A stretch of DNA of 64,000 nucleotides from Rufibacter roseus (GCF_001647285.1 NZ_LRML01000004.1:186001-250000), one strand, 5' to 3'. Shown: positions 1-8,669, numbered from the stretch's first letter. The notes: generated by a model not told the origin, from the sequence alone. Numbers and translations are program-made.

Positions 1-711
1 AAAGTTGTAGCGGTAACTGAGCTTTTCTTCAGGCTTTACGCTATCATATAATTTATCAGCAATTTGGTAGGAGTTTAAGAACCACTGGCTGATTGGCTGC
101 GCCTGCCAAGTCTTTATTTGTTCTTTGGTGGTACAGTTTAGTACCGTTGCATATTCAGTGTAAGATAATTGCTGGTACTCAATCAATTGACTGTCCCACA
201 AACGGTGCAGGTTGGTTGGGCTGTTAAACCACTCCAACCGCACTCTGTTTCCACCTAAATCTTCCGGTCTACCCACATGCATAGGTTGGTGTACATCGCC
301 TACCAAGTGAATAAGAATGCGCAGATACATTTGCTTAGTAGCCTGTGGTAGTTCCTGCTTTTTCAACTCACTTACCAGAAAGTTGATTTTGGTGTAGGCA
401 TTGGTGGTGGTGTCTTGCCTCAGATGCGCTTCCACTGCTTCAGCAAACATACCGTCCTTCAAATTAATGTAATGCCAGTTATCAAGGTATTTGTATGCAG
501 GGTCTGATTTCACAAAATCCGGCCAATTACTGGCCATAGCCACCGACTCACCCAATATCTGACGCACTTTCTTTTTGGCCTTGTTGCTCATGTTGCGCTC
601 GGCAATCTCGCCCACAATGCGGTGCCCCAGCATGCCCCACGCCATTGACTGCAGCGGCAAGTACACAAACAGCGCCAGCAGGGCTATTCTTTTGATCATT
701 CTTGACATCAT
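1..711 (-). CDS. S1/P1-family zinc nuclease, secreted (C-terminus cut by window edge)
   Basis: Secreted zinc-dependent nuclease/3'-nucleotidase of the S1/P1 family, acting outside the cytoplasm on single-stranded nucleic acid. Translating the reverse strand from ATG at 711 gives 237 residues running off the window. A signal peptide covers about residues 1-24 and would leave Trp25 as the mature N-terminus, as in nuclease P1, where the N-terminal Trp binds zinc. All nine expected ligands are visible: Trp25, His30 (GHR), Asp65, His80, His135/Asp139/His145 (HLVGDVHQPMH) and His169/Asp173 (NLHRLWD). Only about 20-30 C-terminal residues should be missing. A second in-frame ATG lies at 708. It is divergent from the next gene. 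Family assignment is secure; the physiological substrate is not. Confidence 0.9.
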   Translation of the reverse strand, partial: MMSRMIKRIALLALFVYLPLQSMAWGMLGHRIVGEIAERNMSNKAKKKVRQILGESVAMASNWPDFVKSDPAYKYLDNWHYINLKDGMFAEAVEAHLRQDTTTNAYTKINFLVSELKKQELPQATKQMYLRILIHLVGDVHQPMHVGRPEDLGGNRVRLEWFNSPTNLHRLWDSQLIEYQQLSYTEYATVLNCTTKEQIKTWQAQPISQWFLNSYQIADKLYDSVKPEEKLSYRYNF

Positions 712-712
712 T

Positions 713-746
713 GTTCTTAAAACTTTAGAAAATCAGGTGTAAAAGT
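713..746. repeat. Degenerate copy of the 36-nt palindrome
   Basis: The right half (AGAAAATCAGGTGTAAAAG) resembles the 36-nt family but the left arm has decayed. It lies at the upstream edge of the S1/P1 nuclease gene. Confidence 0.35.
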
Positions 747-803
747 AGGCGAAAAAAGCGGTATAGGGAACAGTAGCTTAGCTAATTGTATTCAATCTTG
801 GTG

Positions 804-811
804 TATCTTTA
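804..811 (+). promoter_or_regulatory. Putative Bacteroidota -7 box (TATCTTTA)
   Basis: TATCTTTA fits TAnnTTTG except for the last base. TTG at 786-788 is about 15 nt upstream as a possible -33 element. The ATG of the next gene follows 22 nt downstream. Confidence 0.4.
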
Positions 812-832
812 CTTAAAGCCACACCACATGTT

Positions 833-1513
833 ATGAAATTCCTTTACTCTATTGCCCCCACTTTTCTTTTATTCCTCTTGTGTTTCACACCGCTTCTAAC
901 GGTGGCACAGACTAAGAAAGTAAAAGCCAAAGGCCCCAGCCGATATATTCAAATAGAATCTTCAGTATTAAAAAGTGATCCTTCTATCAAAGATGGCCCC
1001 TCCAGAACCTTAATGAGTGGCAGAGTAGTGGAAAAAGGAAACTTTGAAAACAACAAGAAAGTTGGCGTCTGGACTTACTTAGATAGTAGCCCTAATCAGT
1101 ACCTGGAGTTTGACCATACGCTGAATAAAGTTATAGATGATACCCGAAAGAAGTCTGCTGAGCAACTCAGGAAAATAACGAATGCACCTGCTGATTCAAC
1201 TGTCTCTCTAGAGCCAGTCTTTCTAGGAAGCTGGGGAATTGTGTACCGCCAATTAACAGACAAATTTAGAGTAACTGCAGAAGCCGTAAGAGCCAGTGTT
1301 GACGGCACCATTGTGGTTGCCATAAAAATTGGAGATGATGGCAAACCAGCAGCATATGAGGTTGTAGAAAAAATGGGCTATGGGATGGATGAAGAGCTAC
1401 TTAGGGTGCTGATTCCTATTCTGGAGGATTCAGAATGGCATTTGCCAGAGCTTGATACGCAGCAAGAACCAAACAAGACATTTCTATTCCCCTTTAAAAT
1501 CAGGATGAGATAG
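833..1513 (+). CDS. Secreted protein with MORN-like segment and TonB_C-like domain
   Basis: A signal peptide spans residues 1-25 (cleavage near VAQT). Residues about 55-95 contain a MORN/YwqK-like stretch (GRVVEKGNFENNKKVGVW). The C-terminal 75 residues resemble the TonB C-terminal fold: a GTIVVAIKIGDDGKP strand, then DEELLRVL, then W and a final beta-strand ending FPFKI. Bacteroidota often fuse TonB_C-like domains to periplasmic proteins that are not true energy transducers. There is no N-terminal membrane anchor or proline-rich linker, so a classical TonB role is unlikely. The gene stands alone between a divergent nuclease and a convergent SDR gene. Function unknown. Confidence 0.75.
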   Translation: MKFLYSIAPTFLLFLLCFTPLLTVAQTKKVKAKGPSRYIQIESSVLKSDPSIKDGPSRTLMSGRVVEKGNFENNKKVGVWTYLDSSPNQYLEFDHTLNKVIDDTRKKSAEQLRKITNAPADSTVSLEPVFLGSWGIVYRQLTDKFRVTAEAVRASVDGTIVVAIKIGDDGKPAAYEVVEKMGYGMDEELLRVLIPILEDSEWHLPELDTQQEPNKTFLFPFKIRMR

Positions 1514-1540
1514 CGCTCTTGTTCCTTTGTGTTTTAGCTT

Positions 1541-1576
1541 GTTTTAGCCCTGCTTTTCAAAAATCAGCCCTAAAAC
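1541..1576. repeat. 36-nt palindrome, copy 1
   Basis: Left arm GTTTTAGCCCTGC, right arm ATCAGCCCTAAAAC. It lies between convergent genes and ends 2 nt before the SDR stop. A broken extra left arm (GTTTTAGCTT) sits directly upstream at 1531-1540. Confidence 0.85.
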
Positions 1577-1578
1577 GC

Positions 1579-2307
1579 TTAAAAATCCCGCACCGAGCAC
1601 ACCACTCCCCGAGCTAAGCTGGTGTTCTCCATGAGTTGAATCACCTTCTGGGCAGTATGCTCTGGTGCTGCCAGATCTCCGTTAGCTTTATAGTCTCTGA
1701 ACTGTTGAACGCTGCTAAACTGCACAGGGTCGGCCTCTCTGATCTGCTCCTGCATTTCAGTGTCTATAATACCAGGTGAGAGGGAGAAGACCTTTACGCC
1801 GGTTCCTAATTTGTCTTGCTCCAGTTGGGCAGTCTGCGAGAGCATGTCAAGCGCGGCTTTTGAGGCGCAGTAAGCGGCCCAGCCGTCTTTGGCTTTCTGA
1901 CCGGCTCCTGAACTTATGTTAACAATCATTTTCTCCACGTCTTTCCGGTGCTGGTAGCTCTGCAGGAACAAGTTCATAAACATGGCCGGCACAATTACGT
2001 TCACGTCGAAGACGAACTCGAAATGCTCGTTTTTGCTCTGCCCTATATAGCCAATATCGCCAATCACTCCCGCGTTGTTCACCAGCACAATTTTTTGGGC
2101 ATCAGTAAACAGCGAGAACACTTTGTGCAGGTTATGTTCTACTCCAGCAATATCAGAGAAATCCAGGGGCTGATGCCGGTAGCGCTCATGAGTGATCGTG
2201 CAGTTTCTGGATACCCCTATCACGCAATTTTGTTCTTCTTTCAACAAAGCCTCGGCCAATGCTTTCCCCAGCCCACGGCTGGTACCGGTAATGATGTAGT
2301 AGTTCAT
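1579..2307 (-). CDS. Short-chain dehydrogenase/reductase, benzil/sepiapterin reductase-like
   Basis: NAD(P)H-dependent reductase with a classical SDR fold, about 242 residues from ATG at 2307. Visible motifs are the nucleotide-binding TGTSRGLG at residues 8-15, the NNAG motif, a catalytic Ser in NISSGAG, and YCASK with catalytic Tyr and Lys. The C-terminus resembles benzil reductase (YueD-type) and sepiapterin reductase-like SDRs. An upstream in-frame ATG at 2358 would add 17 residues, but it falls inside the 36-nt repeat at 2348-2383 and the extension matches nothing in the fold, so 2307 is preferred. It follows the LURP-one-like gene on the same strand. The substrate cannot be read from sequence. 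Confidence 0.85.
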   Translation of the reverse strand: MNYYIITGTSRGLGKALAEALLKEEQNCVIGVSRNCTITHERYRHQPLDFSDIAGVEHNLHKVFSLFTDAQKIVLVNNAGVIGDIGYIGQSKNEHFEFVFDVNVIVPAMFMNLFLQSYQHRKDVEKMIVNISSGAGQKAKDGWAAYCASKAALDMLSQTAQLEQDKLGTGVKVFSLSPGIIDTEMQEQIREADPVQFSSVQQFRDYKANGDLAAPEHTAQKVIQLMENTSLARGVVCSVRDF

Positions 2308-2347
2308 AGTTTCTGTTCGTGTTGCAGTTTGAGAATGTACGGCTTCC

Positions 2348-2383
2348 GTTTTAGGCATGTTTTGAAGAAAAGAGGCCTAAAAC
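2348..2383. repeat. 36-nt palindrome, copy 2
   Basis: Left arm GTTTTAGGCATG, right arm GAGGCCTAAAAC. It ends 3 nt before the stop of the LURP-one-like gene and contains the disfavoured upstream ATG of the SDR gene. Confidence 0.8.
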
Positions 2384-2386
2384 AAA

Positions 2387-2968
2387 TTAAAATCTTGGGT
2401 CTGTCTTCGGAACCAGTTTGGGTCTCCAGTTAGCATCAAACTTTCTAGCCTGTGGACCAAAGTTCCCGAAGTCAACATGGAAGCCGTTGCTGCCTTTATG
2501 GTTGCTCTCGTGCTGGTCCAAAATAAGGCAGAAAGCGATGAGCAGGTCATAATCACTGTTGTCGTCAGAAATGAGATGGTAGTTGTCGCCGTTAAACCAG
2601 GAGACGGCGGCTTTTTCCCACCAGGCAATCTGCACTCCGTCTTTGTACACTGAGAATTTGCGGCCACGGTGACCGTAAATGTCATAGGCACTGCCGCCCA
2701 CGTAACATTGGAAGTGGCGTTTCCAGAAAGACTCTGTACGGAAAAGCACCTCTGCCCCACCCTCAAACTTAATGGTATACTTGGCTTTCACCCAAGCCCA
2801 CTTCTGCTGAATGGCAACTCTGGGGAAATCATGATCCAGCTCAAACACCTGCAGTTTGGACATGAAACTGAACATGGAACTGGTGGCGAAAAACCTTTCC
2901 TGCCCGTTCAGGTAAATCTTATATTTGTCTTTAACAGATAACTTTTTCTGATTGATGTCTATTTCCAT
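2387..2968 (-). CDS. LURP-one-related (tubby C-terminal-like) protein
   Basis: Small beta-rich protein of 193 residues matching the LURP-one-related/DUF567 tubby-like beta-barrel family in length and pattern: repeated short strands with YKIYLNGQE near the start, KFSVYKDGVQIAWWEK in the middle and a C-terminal hydrophobic helix (DYDLLIAFCLILDQ). There is no signal peptide, so it is probably cytoplasmic. In plants the family binds lipids or acts in stress signalling; bacterial members are mostly uncharacterised. Flanked on both sides by 36-nt repeats and on the same strand as its neighbours. Family fairly clear, function unknown. Confidence 0.75.
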   Translation of the reverse strand: MEIDINQKKLSVKDKYKIYLNGQERFFATSSMFSFMSKLQVFELDHDFPRVAIQQKWAWVKAKYTIKFEGGAEVLFRTESFWKRHFQCYVGGSAYDIYGHRGRKFSVYKDGVQIAWWEKAAVSWFNGDNYHLISDDNSDYDLLIAFCLILDQHESNHKGSNGFHVDFGNFGPQARKFDANWRPKLVPKTDPRF

Positions 2969-2986
2969 AGGCGTTCCGTTGCCCCT

Positions 2987-3022
2987 GAATTTACGCTATT
3001 TTTCGGAAAATGGGCTAAAAAC
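2987..3022. repeat. 36-nt palindrome, copy 3 (degenerate left arm)
   Basis: The right arm (GAAAATGGGCTAAAAAC) fits well; the left arm starts GAATTTACGC. It lies between the LURP-one-like start and the hslU terminator. Confidence 0.6.
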
Positions 3023-3027
3023 AGAAA

Positions 3028-3053
3028 GAGCCACCACCCTTCGGCAGTAGCTC
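3028..3053 (-). terminator. Rho-independent terminator of hslU
   Basis: Read on the minus strand, GAGCTACTGCC pairs with GGTGGTGGCTC (some GU pairs) around a GAAG loop. A T-rich tail follows (TTTCTGTTTTT). It lies 26 nt past the hslU stop. Confidence 0.5.
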
Positions 3054-3078
3054 TCAATTTCTACTTTTTAATTCTCAA

Positions 3079-4479
3079 TTAAAGAATATACTGACTTAAG
3101 TCACGGTTTTTCACCATGTCACGCAAACGTTCCTCTACCATATCAGGGGTGATGAGCAATTTAGCGTTAGTAGGTATGGTGTCAGGCACGTCGTACAGAA
3201 TGTCGTTGAGCAGGCGGCTCATGACCGTGTGCAGGCGTCGGGCACCTATGTTTTCTACCTCAGCGTTTACCTCAAAAGCAATTTCGGCAATCTTTTGCAA
3301 GGCTTCATCGGAGAAGCTCAGCTCTACCTCCTCAGCCTTCAGAAGCTCCACGTATTGCTTGGTGAGGGCATTTTTAGGATACTTCAGAATCTGGTAAAAA
3401 TCATCTTTGCTCAGGCTCTGCAGTTCTACTCTGATTGGGAAGCGGCCCTGCAACTCCGGAATAAGATCTGAAGGTTTGGCCACGTGAAACGCACCGGCGG
3501 CTATGAATAATATATGGTCGGTTTTGATGACGCCGTATTTGGTGTTCACGGTACTGCCTTCTACAATAGGAAGCAGGTCGCGCTGAACGCCCTCGCGGCT
3601 CACGTCAGGGCCACCGCCGCCTTTGTTGCTGGCACTGGCTACTTTATCAATCTCATCAATAAAAATAACACCGGCGTTCTCGGCTTTGGCAATGGCCTCG
3701 TCTTTCACCTCATCCATGTCAATGAGTTTAGACGCCTCTTCTTCCAGCAGAATTTTACGGGCTTCGGCTATGGTCACCTTCCGCTTCTTGGTTTTCTTGG
3801 GCATCATGTTGCCGATCATCTCCTGAATGCCAGCCATTTGCATTTCGTCTATACCCGGCCCCATTACACCTACACCAGAAGATGGGCTCTGAGATACCTT
3901 GATGTCAATTTTGCGGTCTTCCAACTCTCCGTTCCTGATTTTCTCGCGGAAACGTTCACGGGTACGCTCGTTCAGTTCCTGATCGCTAGAAGGTACGTCT
4001 GTATCATTGACAGGTCCGAAGCTTTCGTTGTGGCGGCCGCCCGGCTGACTGATCGGCGGAATAAGGGCGTCCAGAATGATGTCTTCCACCAGCAGAGCCG
4101 CCTGCTGCTTCACCTCCTCTTTTTTGCGGGTCTTCACCATGTTCACCGACTGCTCCACCAGATCACGCACCATGCTCTCCACGTCGCGGCCTACGTAGCC
4201 TACTTCCGTGAATTTAGATGCTTCTACTTTGGTGAAAGGTGCATCGGCAATGGTAGCCAAACGGCGGGCAATCTCGGTTTTACCTACCCCAGTGGCTCCT
4301 ATCATGAGAATGTTGTTGGGAACAATCTCCTTTTGCATTTCGGGGTCAGCGTGCATACGGCGCCAGCGGTTACGCAGGGCTATGGCTACGTTACGCTTGG
4401 CATCATGCTGCCCAATAATGTATTTATCTAGTTCCGCTACAATTTGAGCGGGCGTTAAGTATTTACTTGAATCTAACAT
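3079..4479 (-). CDS. hslU: ATP-dependent protease ATPase subunit HslU (ClpY)
   Basis: AAA+ unfoldase that feeds substrates to the HslV peptidase ring in the cytoplasm. Length 466 residues, normal for HslU. Walker A GATGVGKTE is at 61-69 and Walker B GVIFIDEIDK in the middle. The pore GYVGRDVES motif, the variable I domain (about 110-240) and sensor 2 (GARRLHTVM) are visible. It ends DLSQYIL, the C-terminal tail that docks into HslV. The partner hslV is not adjacent. The stop is followed by a terminator and a 36-nt repeat, so it is probably transcribed alone. Confidence 0.97.
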   Translation of the reverse strand: MLDSSKYLTPAQIVAELDKYIIGQHDAKRNVAIALRNRWRRMHADPEMQKEIVPNNILMIGATGVGKTEIARRLATIADAPFTKVEASKFTEVGYVGRDVESMVRDLVEQSVNMVKTRKKEEVKQQAALLVEDIILDALIPPISQPGGRHNESFGPVNDTDVPSSDQELNERTRERFREKIRNGELEDRKIDIKVSQSPSSGVGVMGPGIDEMQMAGIQEMIGNMMPKKTKKRKVTIAEARKILLEEEASKLIDMDEVKDEAIAKAENAGVIFIDEIDKVASASNKGGGGPDVSREGVQRDLLPIVEGSTVNTKYGVIKTDHILFIAAGAFHVAKPSDLIPELQGRFPIRVELQSLSKDDFYQILKYPKNALTKQYVELLKAEEVELSFSDEALQKIAEIAFEVNAEVENIGARRLHTVMSRLLNDILYDVPDTIPTNAKLLITPDMVEERLRDMVKNRDLSQYIL

Positions 4480-4621
4480 GCGTGTTTAGTGGGTGAATGT
4501 GTGAAGGAGTGGATGAGTGAATATTTTCAGCTCTTAAGCACTCATTCTTTCACGTTAGTTTTACTGTTTCTAGTTTTCGTATTTTTTCTGCTTGATTAAC
4601 CTAAACGGCTAACATAAAAAA

Positions 4622-4645
4622 GTTGTTGGTGATAACACCAACAAC
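4622..4645. repeat. Palindrome family 2 (GTTGTTGGTG ... CACCAACAAC)
   Basis: Perfect 10-bp arms around ATAA. Related copies are at 4713-4736 and 25508-25541. Confidence 0.75.
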
Positions 4646-4712
4646 GGCCTAACTAATCCATTGCTTTTGGCGCATTTTGAAGAGTTGGCTCAAAACACTT
4701 CCAACCTCAGCC

Positions 4713-4736
4713 CTTGTTGGTGTTATCAACAACAAG
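4713..4736. repeat. Palindrome family 2, imperfect copy
   Basis: CTTGTTGGTG, TTAT, then CAACAACAAG; two arm mismatches. It is preceded by the same CAGCC as the copy at 25508. Confidence 0.7.
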
Positions 4737-4785
4737 TCCAACTGCGGTTCCAGCCAAAGCTCGTTCCGCAGAAGATGACTATTCC

Positions 4786-4821
4786 ATTTTCAGCTTACTT
4801 TTAGAAAAAGAGCCCAAAAAC
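4786..4821. repeat. 36-nt palindrome, copy 4
   Basis: Left arm ATTTTCAGCTTACTTTT, right arm AAAAAGAGCCCAAAAAC. Ends 37 nt past the porQ stop. Confidence 0.7.
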
Positions 4822-4858
4822 AGGAATCTCCAAATTTTTAAATCCTCACATTTTCCAA

Positions 4859-5908
4859 TTAAAGCTCCGGCGCTTTCTTGAAGAAGCGGTTCAGATCAGT
4901 GGTGAGGGTGAGGTAGTTGCTGGCTCCGGCCACATGAAACTTGGCATAGGTATAATCAAACCTGAAAGCATGAACCTTGATGGACGTGCCAAATGAAAAA
5001 CCTGCCATTCCGCCTGCGCTCTCTACCACCAGTTCTTTGCGCCGCAAGTGGTTGTAGCCGCCCCTGATATGGAAGCCAGGCCCCAGCAGCAGTTCGCCGC
5101 CCACCACAAAATGGCGGACCAGTTGATCGCCGAAGGTTTTCTTCTCCTTTACCTCCTCGTTGTTCTCGTTAAGCGTGCCTTTCTTATTGGGGTCCAGGTA
5201 CACAATGTCCCAGCGGTGCAGGTTATGCGCCGTGAGCGACAACCGGAAAGGCGCGTGTTCAGGCTTATAACTCGCGCCCAACTGAATGTCCAGGGGCATG
5301 TCTTCGCGCTCGCCGTCGCCGTAGGGCTTCAGCATCACGCCCAGGTTTTTTACAGCCAAGCCTACCACTAATCCGTTCTCTGGGTGTACAAAAGTACCGC
5401 CTAGGTCTACCAGCGTGGCCACGGCCTGATCGCCGGCAATGTTTGAAACCGCCACTTTTGCGGTGGCACCTAACGTGAAATGCTCAATGGTAGCGGCATG
5501 TGACAAGGTAACGGCATAATCCCGCACCTGAAAAGTACCTTCCTCCAGACCAGTTTCATCACGCTGCACAAAATCACCATAGTTTACATACTGTATTCCA
5601 ATGGCATTGCGGCCCAGACGGTTGCTCTCAAAGGCATACTGCAAATTGTTCTGCCCAATATCTGAGAGGTAATTGAGGTGTGTGAACGACAGGTGGTTAT
5701 TGGCCTTACCTTGCATGAGACCTGGGTTGGCGCTCACAGAATTCACATCTTCTAAGCCAGAAGAGATGTTCACGCCGCCCAACGCCGCCTGCCGGGCATG
5801 GGTAGGCAGATCAAGAAAACGAAATACATAACGCCCTCCCACTTGAGCGGAGACTACCTGTACAGAGGCTAAAATCATCAGCCCGAAGAGGAAAAGGCGT
5901 TTTTGCAT
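4859..5908 (-). CDS. porQ: Type IX secretion system protein PorQ
   Basis: Outer-membrane beta-barrel of the PorV/PorQ type. In the T9SS it works with PorU and PorZ to process and attach secreted proteins at the cell surface. It has 349 residues, with a signal peptide at 1-21 (cleavage VSAQ) and the PorQ-typical N-terminus GGRYVFRFLDLPTHARQAALGG. GLEDVNSVSANPGLM and FTHLNYLSDI follow, then alternating beta-strands to the end. The start ATG lies inside a 36-nt repeat (5899-5934). It is downstream of lon on the same strand with a 66-nt gap. Other T9SS genes are in this window (porT and PorE-like genes). Confidence 0.93.
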   Translation of the reverse strand: MQKRLFLFGLMILASVQVVSAQVGGRYVFRFLDLPTHARQAALGGVNISSGLEDVNSVSANPGLMQGKANNHLSFTHLNYLSDIGQNNLQYAFESNRLGRNAIGIQYVNYGDFVQRDETGLEEGTFQVRDYAVTLSHAATIEHFTLGATAKVAVSNIAGDQAVATLVDLGGTFVHPENGLVVGLAVKNLGVMLKPYGDGEREDMPLDIQLGASYKPEHAPFRLSLTAHNLHRWDIVYLDPNKKGTLNENNEEVKEKKTFGDQLVRHFVVGGELLLGPGFHIRGGYNHLRRKELVVESAGGMAGFSFGTSIKVHAFRFDYTYAKFHVAGASNYLTLTTDLNRFFKKAPEL

Positions 5909-5934
5909 TGTTTTTCTAAAATCAGGTCAAAAAC
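5899..5934. repeat. 36-nt palindrome, copy 5, overlapping the porQ start
   Basis: Left arm GTTTTTGCATTG, right arm ATCAGGTCAAAAAC. The porQ ATG (5908-5906) lies in this copy, which also sits 40 nt past the lon stop. Confidence 0.8.
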
Positions 5935-5974
5935 AGAAAATCACTCACTCGCCTCAGGCGAATAAGTAGAAAGT

Positions 5975-8518
5975 TTAAGCTTCGGTTTTAGCCGAGGACT
6001 CATCACGCACCCGAAGATCAAGCGGTTTTGACACTTTCTCGGGCAGCAAGGCAATTTCCAACACCTGGTCCACGCGGTCTACATAGTGAATGTTCAGCCC
6101 ATCTATATAATGCGCGGCAATCTCATTCACGTCTTTGCGGTTTTTCTGGCAAAGAATCACGTCTTTGATGCCCGCGCGCTTGGCCGCCAAAATCTTTTCT
6201 TTAATTCCGCCCACTGGCAATACTTTCCCGCGCAGCGTAATTTCACCGGTCATAGCTAAGTGCGACCGCACTTTGCGCTGGGTAAATACCGACGCGATAG
6301 AGGTAAAGATAGCAATTCCGGCGCTAGGACCATCTTTCGGCACCGCCCCTTCAGGGAAGTGGATGTGCAGGTCGTATTGGTCGAAGAGGCGGTAGTCAAT
6401 TTCCAACTCGTCGGCGCGGGCTCTTAAGTAAGAAACGGCCGTAATGGCAGATTCTTTCATCACATCTCCTAATTGTCCGGATAAAGTTAGTTTTCCTTTG
6501 CCACGGCTCAACAATGACTCAATGAACAGAATATCGCCACCCACGCTGGTCCAGGCCAAACCAGTCACCACGCCGGCGGTTTCGTTGTCTTGGTACAGCT
6601 CTTTATCGAAAATTTCAGGTCCTAATATTCGCGCCACGTCTTTCGGCTCCAGCTTGGCCGGATGCTCCTCTTCCATGGCTTTGGATTTAGCCACGTTCCT
6701 GATCACCGCACCCAGTTTGCGCTCCAGGTTCCGAACACCAGACTCACGAGTATAATCTTCAATAACCTTTTGCACCGCGGCCGTTGACAAAGCCACGTCT
6801 TTCGGCTCCAGGCCGTGATCGGCTTTTAGTTTAGGCAGCAGGTGACGTTTGGCAATCTCGGTTTTTTCTTCAATGGTGTAGCCGGTTACCTCAATAATCT
6901 CCATCCGGTCGAGCAGGGCGGGGTGAATGGTGTCTAAGGAGTTGGCCGTGGCGATGAACAATACTTTCGATAGATCATACTCTACCTCCAGGTAATTATC
7001 AGCGAACGTGTGGTTCTGCTCAGGGTCCAGCACCTCTAATAATGCGCTTGATGGGTCACCTCTAAAGTCAGAATTCAGCTTATCTACCTCGTCCAGAATC
7101 ATGACTGGGTTAGAGGAGCCTACTTTTTTGATTTGGCTGATGATACGACCCGGCATGGCGCCCACATAGGTTTTGCGGTGCCCTCTTATCTCGGCTTCGT
7201 CACGCACGCCACCCAGGGCAATGCGCACGTACTGGCGACCCAACGCTTTGGCCACCGAACGCCCCAGTGAAGTTTTACCCACGCCCGGAGGTCCGTACAA
7301 GCACAGAATAGGCGCTTTCATGTCGTTCTTAAGCTTGAGCACAGCCAGATACTCCAGAATGCGCTCCTTCACTTTCTCCAGACCATAATGGTCAGCGTCT
7401 AATATCTTTTTGGTGCGCTTCAGGTTAAAATTGTCTTTGGTGTATTCACTCCAAGGCAAGTCCAACAGGAATTCGCAATAGTTGTGGGCAATAGGGTACT
7501 CTGCGCTCTGCGGATTAGAGCGGCTCAGCTTGTCCAGCTCTTTGTTGAAGTGCTTGGCCACGGCCTCAGGCCATTTTTTCTTAGCAGCCTTCTCCCGCAT
7601 TTTCTCCACTTCCTGCTCGGGGCCGTCTATGCCCAGTTCGTCTTGCAGTACTTTTATCTGCTGGCGCAGGAAGTAGTCGCGCTGCTGCTCATCAATATCC
7701 AGGTGCACTTTGCTGTGAATTTCCTGCTTGATTTCCAGCATCTGAATTTCGCGCATCATGAGCTGCAGTAAGGTAGTGCCGCGCTCCACGCCGTCGTTGA
7801 TTTCCAAAAGCTTCTGCTTCTGGGCCACCTCCACGTTGATGTTACTAGACAAAAAGTGCGTCAAGAAACTGGGGCTGTCAATGTTATCAAGCGCCACCTG
7901 GGCTTCCTGCGGAATTTCGGGGTTTAGCTTGAGTATTTTACCGGCCGCTTCCTGCAATGACTCCACCAGGGCTTTTACCTCCTTGCTGTTCTTGTTCGGG
8001 AAAGTTTCAGGGCAATAGCTCACCTTAGCTTGCAGGTAAGGATCTTCCTGGGTTACTTTCTCTATTTTAAAACGACTTTGGCCCTGAATGATGATGGTAG
8101 TATTACCGTCAGGCAGTACTAACATTTTCAGGATCTTGGCCATGGTACCCACCTCAAAAATATCTTCAGGGCCTGGTTCCTCGGCAGTCATATTCTTTTG
8201 GGCCACCACGCCCACAATCTTATCTCCTTTATAAGCTTTTCGCACCAGCCGCACCGATTTTTTGCGGCTCACGGTAATGGGAATGACTACCCCTGGAAAC
8301 AAAACCGTGTTGCGGATAGGCAGCAAAGGCAACGTTTCAGGAGTATTTTTCTCAGCGCCGTCTTCGCCGTCTAGTTCCGAGGTGATAATGGTGATTAATT
8401 CGCCGTTGCCATCGTCAGATGTGTCAGACAATAAAAGTTGCTGTAGTAAGTTCTGTTGGCTATAATTCATAAAATAGGCATCTGGGGGTGCCAAATTGGC
8501 AGCAATGTCCCCCTCCAT
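5975..8518 (-). CDS. lon: ATP-dependent Lon protease
   Basis: Cytoplasmic AAA+ serine protease that degrades misfolded and regulatory proteins. It has 847 residues: N-terminal LON substrate domain (about 65-270), coiled-coil linker, Walker A GPPGVGKTS, Walker B VMILDEVDK, and a C-terminal protease domain with PKDGPSAG (catalytic Ser about 732) and GGIKEK (catalytic Lys about 775, by alignment with E. coli S679/K722). The strongest alternative start is ATG at 8470 (MNYSQQ), which would remove 16 residues poorly conserved in Lon proteins. Divergent from the PorE-like gene; porQ follows in the same direction. Confidence 0.97.
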   Translation of the reverse strand: MEGDIAANLAPPDAYFMNYSQQNLLQQLLLSDTSDDGNGELITIITSELDGEDGAEKNTPETLPLLPIRNTVLFPGVVIPITVSRKKSVRLVRKAYKGDKIVGVVAQKNMTAEEPGPEDIFEVGTMAKILKMLVLPDGNTTIIIQGQSRFKIEKVTQEDPYLQAKVSYCPETFPNKNSKEVKALVESLQEAAGKILKLNPEIPQEAQVALDNIDSPSFLTHFLSSNINVEVAQKQKLLEINDGVERGTTLLQLMMREIQMLEIKQEIHSKVHLDIDEQQRDYFLRQQIKVLQDELGIDGPEQEVEKMREKAAKKKWPEAVAKHFNKELDKLSRSNPQSAEYPIAHNYCEFLLDLPWSEYTKDNFNLKRTKKILDADHYGLEKVKERILEYLAVLKLKNDMKAPILCLYGPPGVGKTSLGRSVAKALGRQYVRIALGGVRDEAEIRGHRKTYVGAMPGRIISQIKKVGSSNPVMILDEVDKLNSDFRGDPSSALLEVLDPEQNHTFADNYLEVEYDLSKVLFIATANSLDTIHPALLDRMEIIEVTGYTIEEKTEIAKRHLLPKLKADHGLEPKDVALSTAAVQKVIEDYTRESGVRNLERKLGAVIRNVAKSKAMEEEHPAKLEPKDVARILGPEIFDKELYQDNETAGVVTGLAWTSVGGDILFIESLLSRGKGKLTLSGQLGDVMKESAITAVSYLRARADELEIDYRLFDQYDLHIHFPEGAVPKDGPSAGIAIFTSIASVFTQRKVRSHLAMTGEITLRGKVLPVGGIKEKILAAKRAGIKDVILCQKNRKDVNEIAAHYIDGLNIHYVDRVDQVLEIALLPEKVSKPLDLRVRDESSAKTEA

Positions 8519-8616
8519 TCAATTTTTTTCCTGTCTTCTCTATACTGTTCAAGAGCTGTGCCAATATTCAGGCGTAATTCTCCCCAAATTCATATATATT
8601 TAACATCAGAAAGAAG

Positions 8617-8624
8617 TACATTTG
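8617..8624 (+). promoter_or_regulatory. -7 box TACATTTG
   Basis: Perfect TAnnTTTG. It contains the TTG at 8622 that otherwise looks like a start codon, so translation must begin downstream (ATG at 8670). Confidence 0.6.
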
Positions 8625-8669
8625 ACACCGCGTTTTCTTGTTGCCCTTCTTTCAACGGCCCTTTATTGT

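Larger units (their letters stand above)
4480..4858. other. Repeat-rich intergenic region, no gene seen
   Basis: Between hslU and porQ. It holds a degenerate word repeat around GTGAATG/GAGTG units (about 4490-4555), two copies of a CTTGTTGGTG palindrome and a 36-nt repeat. No convincing reading frame. Confidence 0.7.

Noticed and set aside
3514-4431. Long plus-strand reading frame of 305 codons
   Set aside because: Lies antisense to hslU, His/Phe/Tyr-rich without a family, as expected for the complementary strand of a conserved gene.
8622-8669. TTG start for the PorE-like gene
   Set aside because: Inside the perfect TACATTTG box; the signal peptide reads correctly from ATG 8670.
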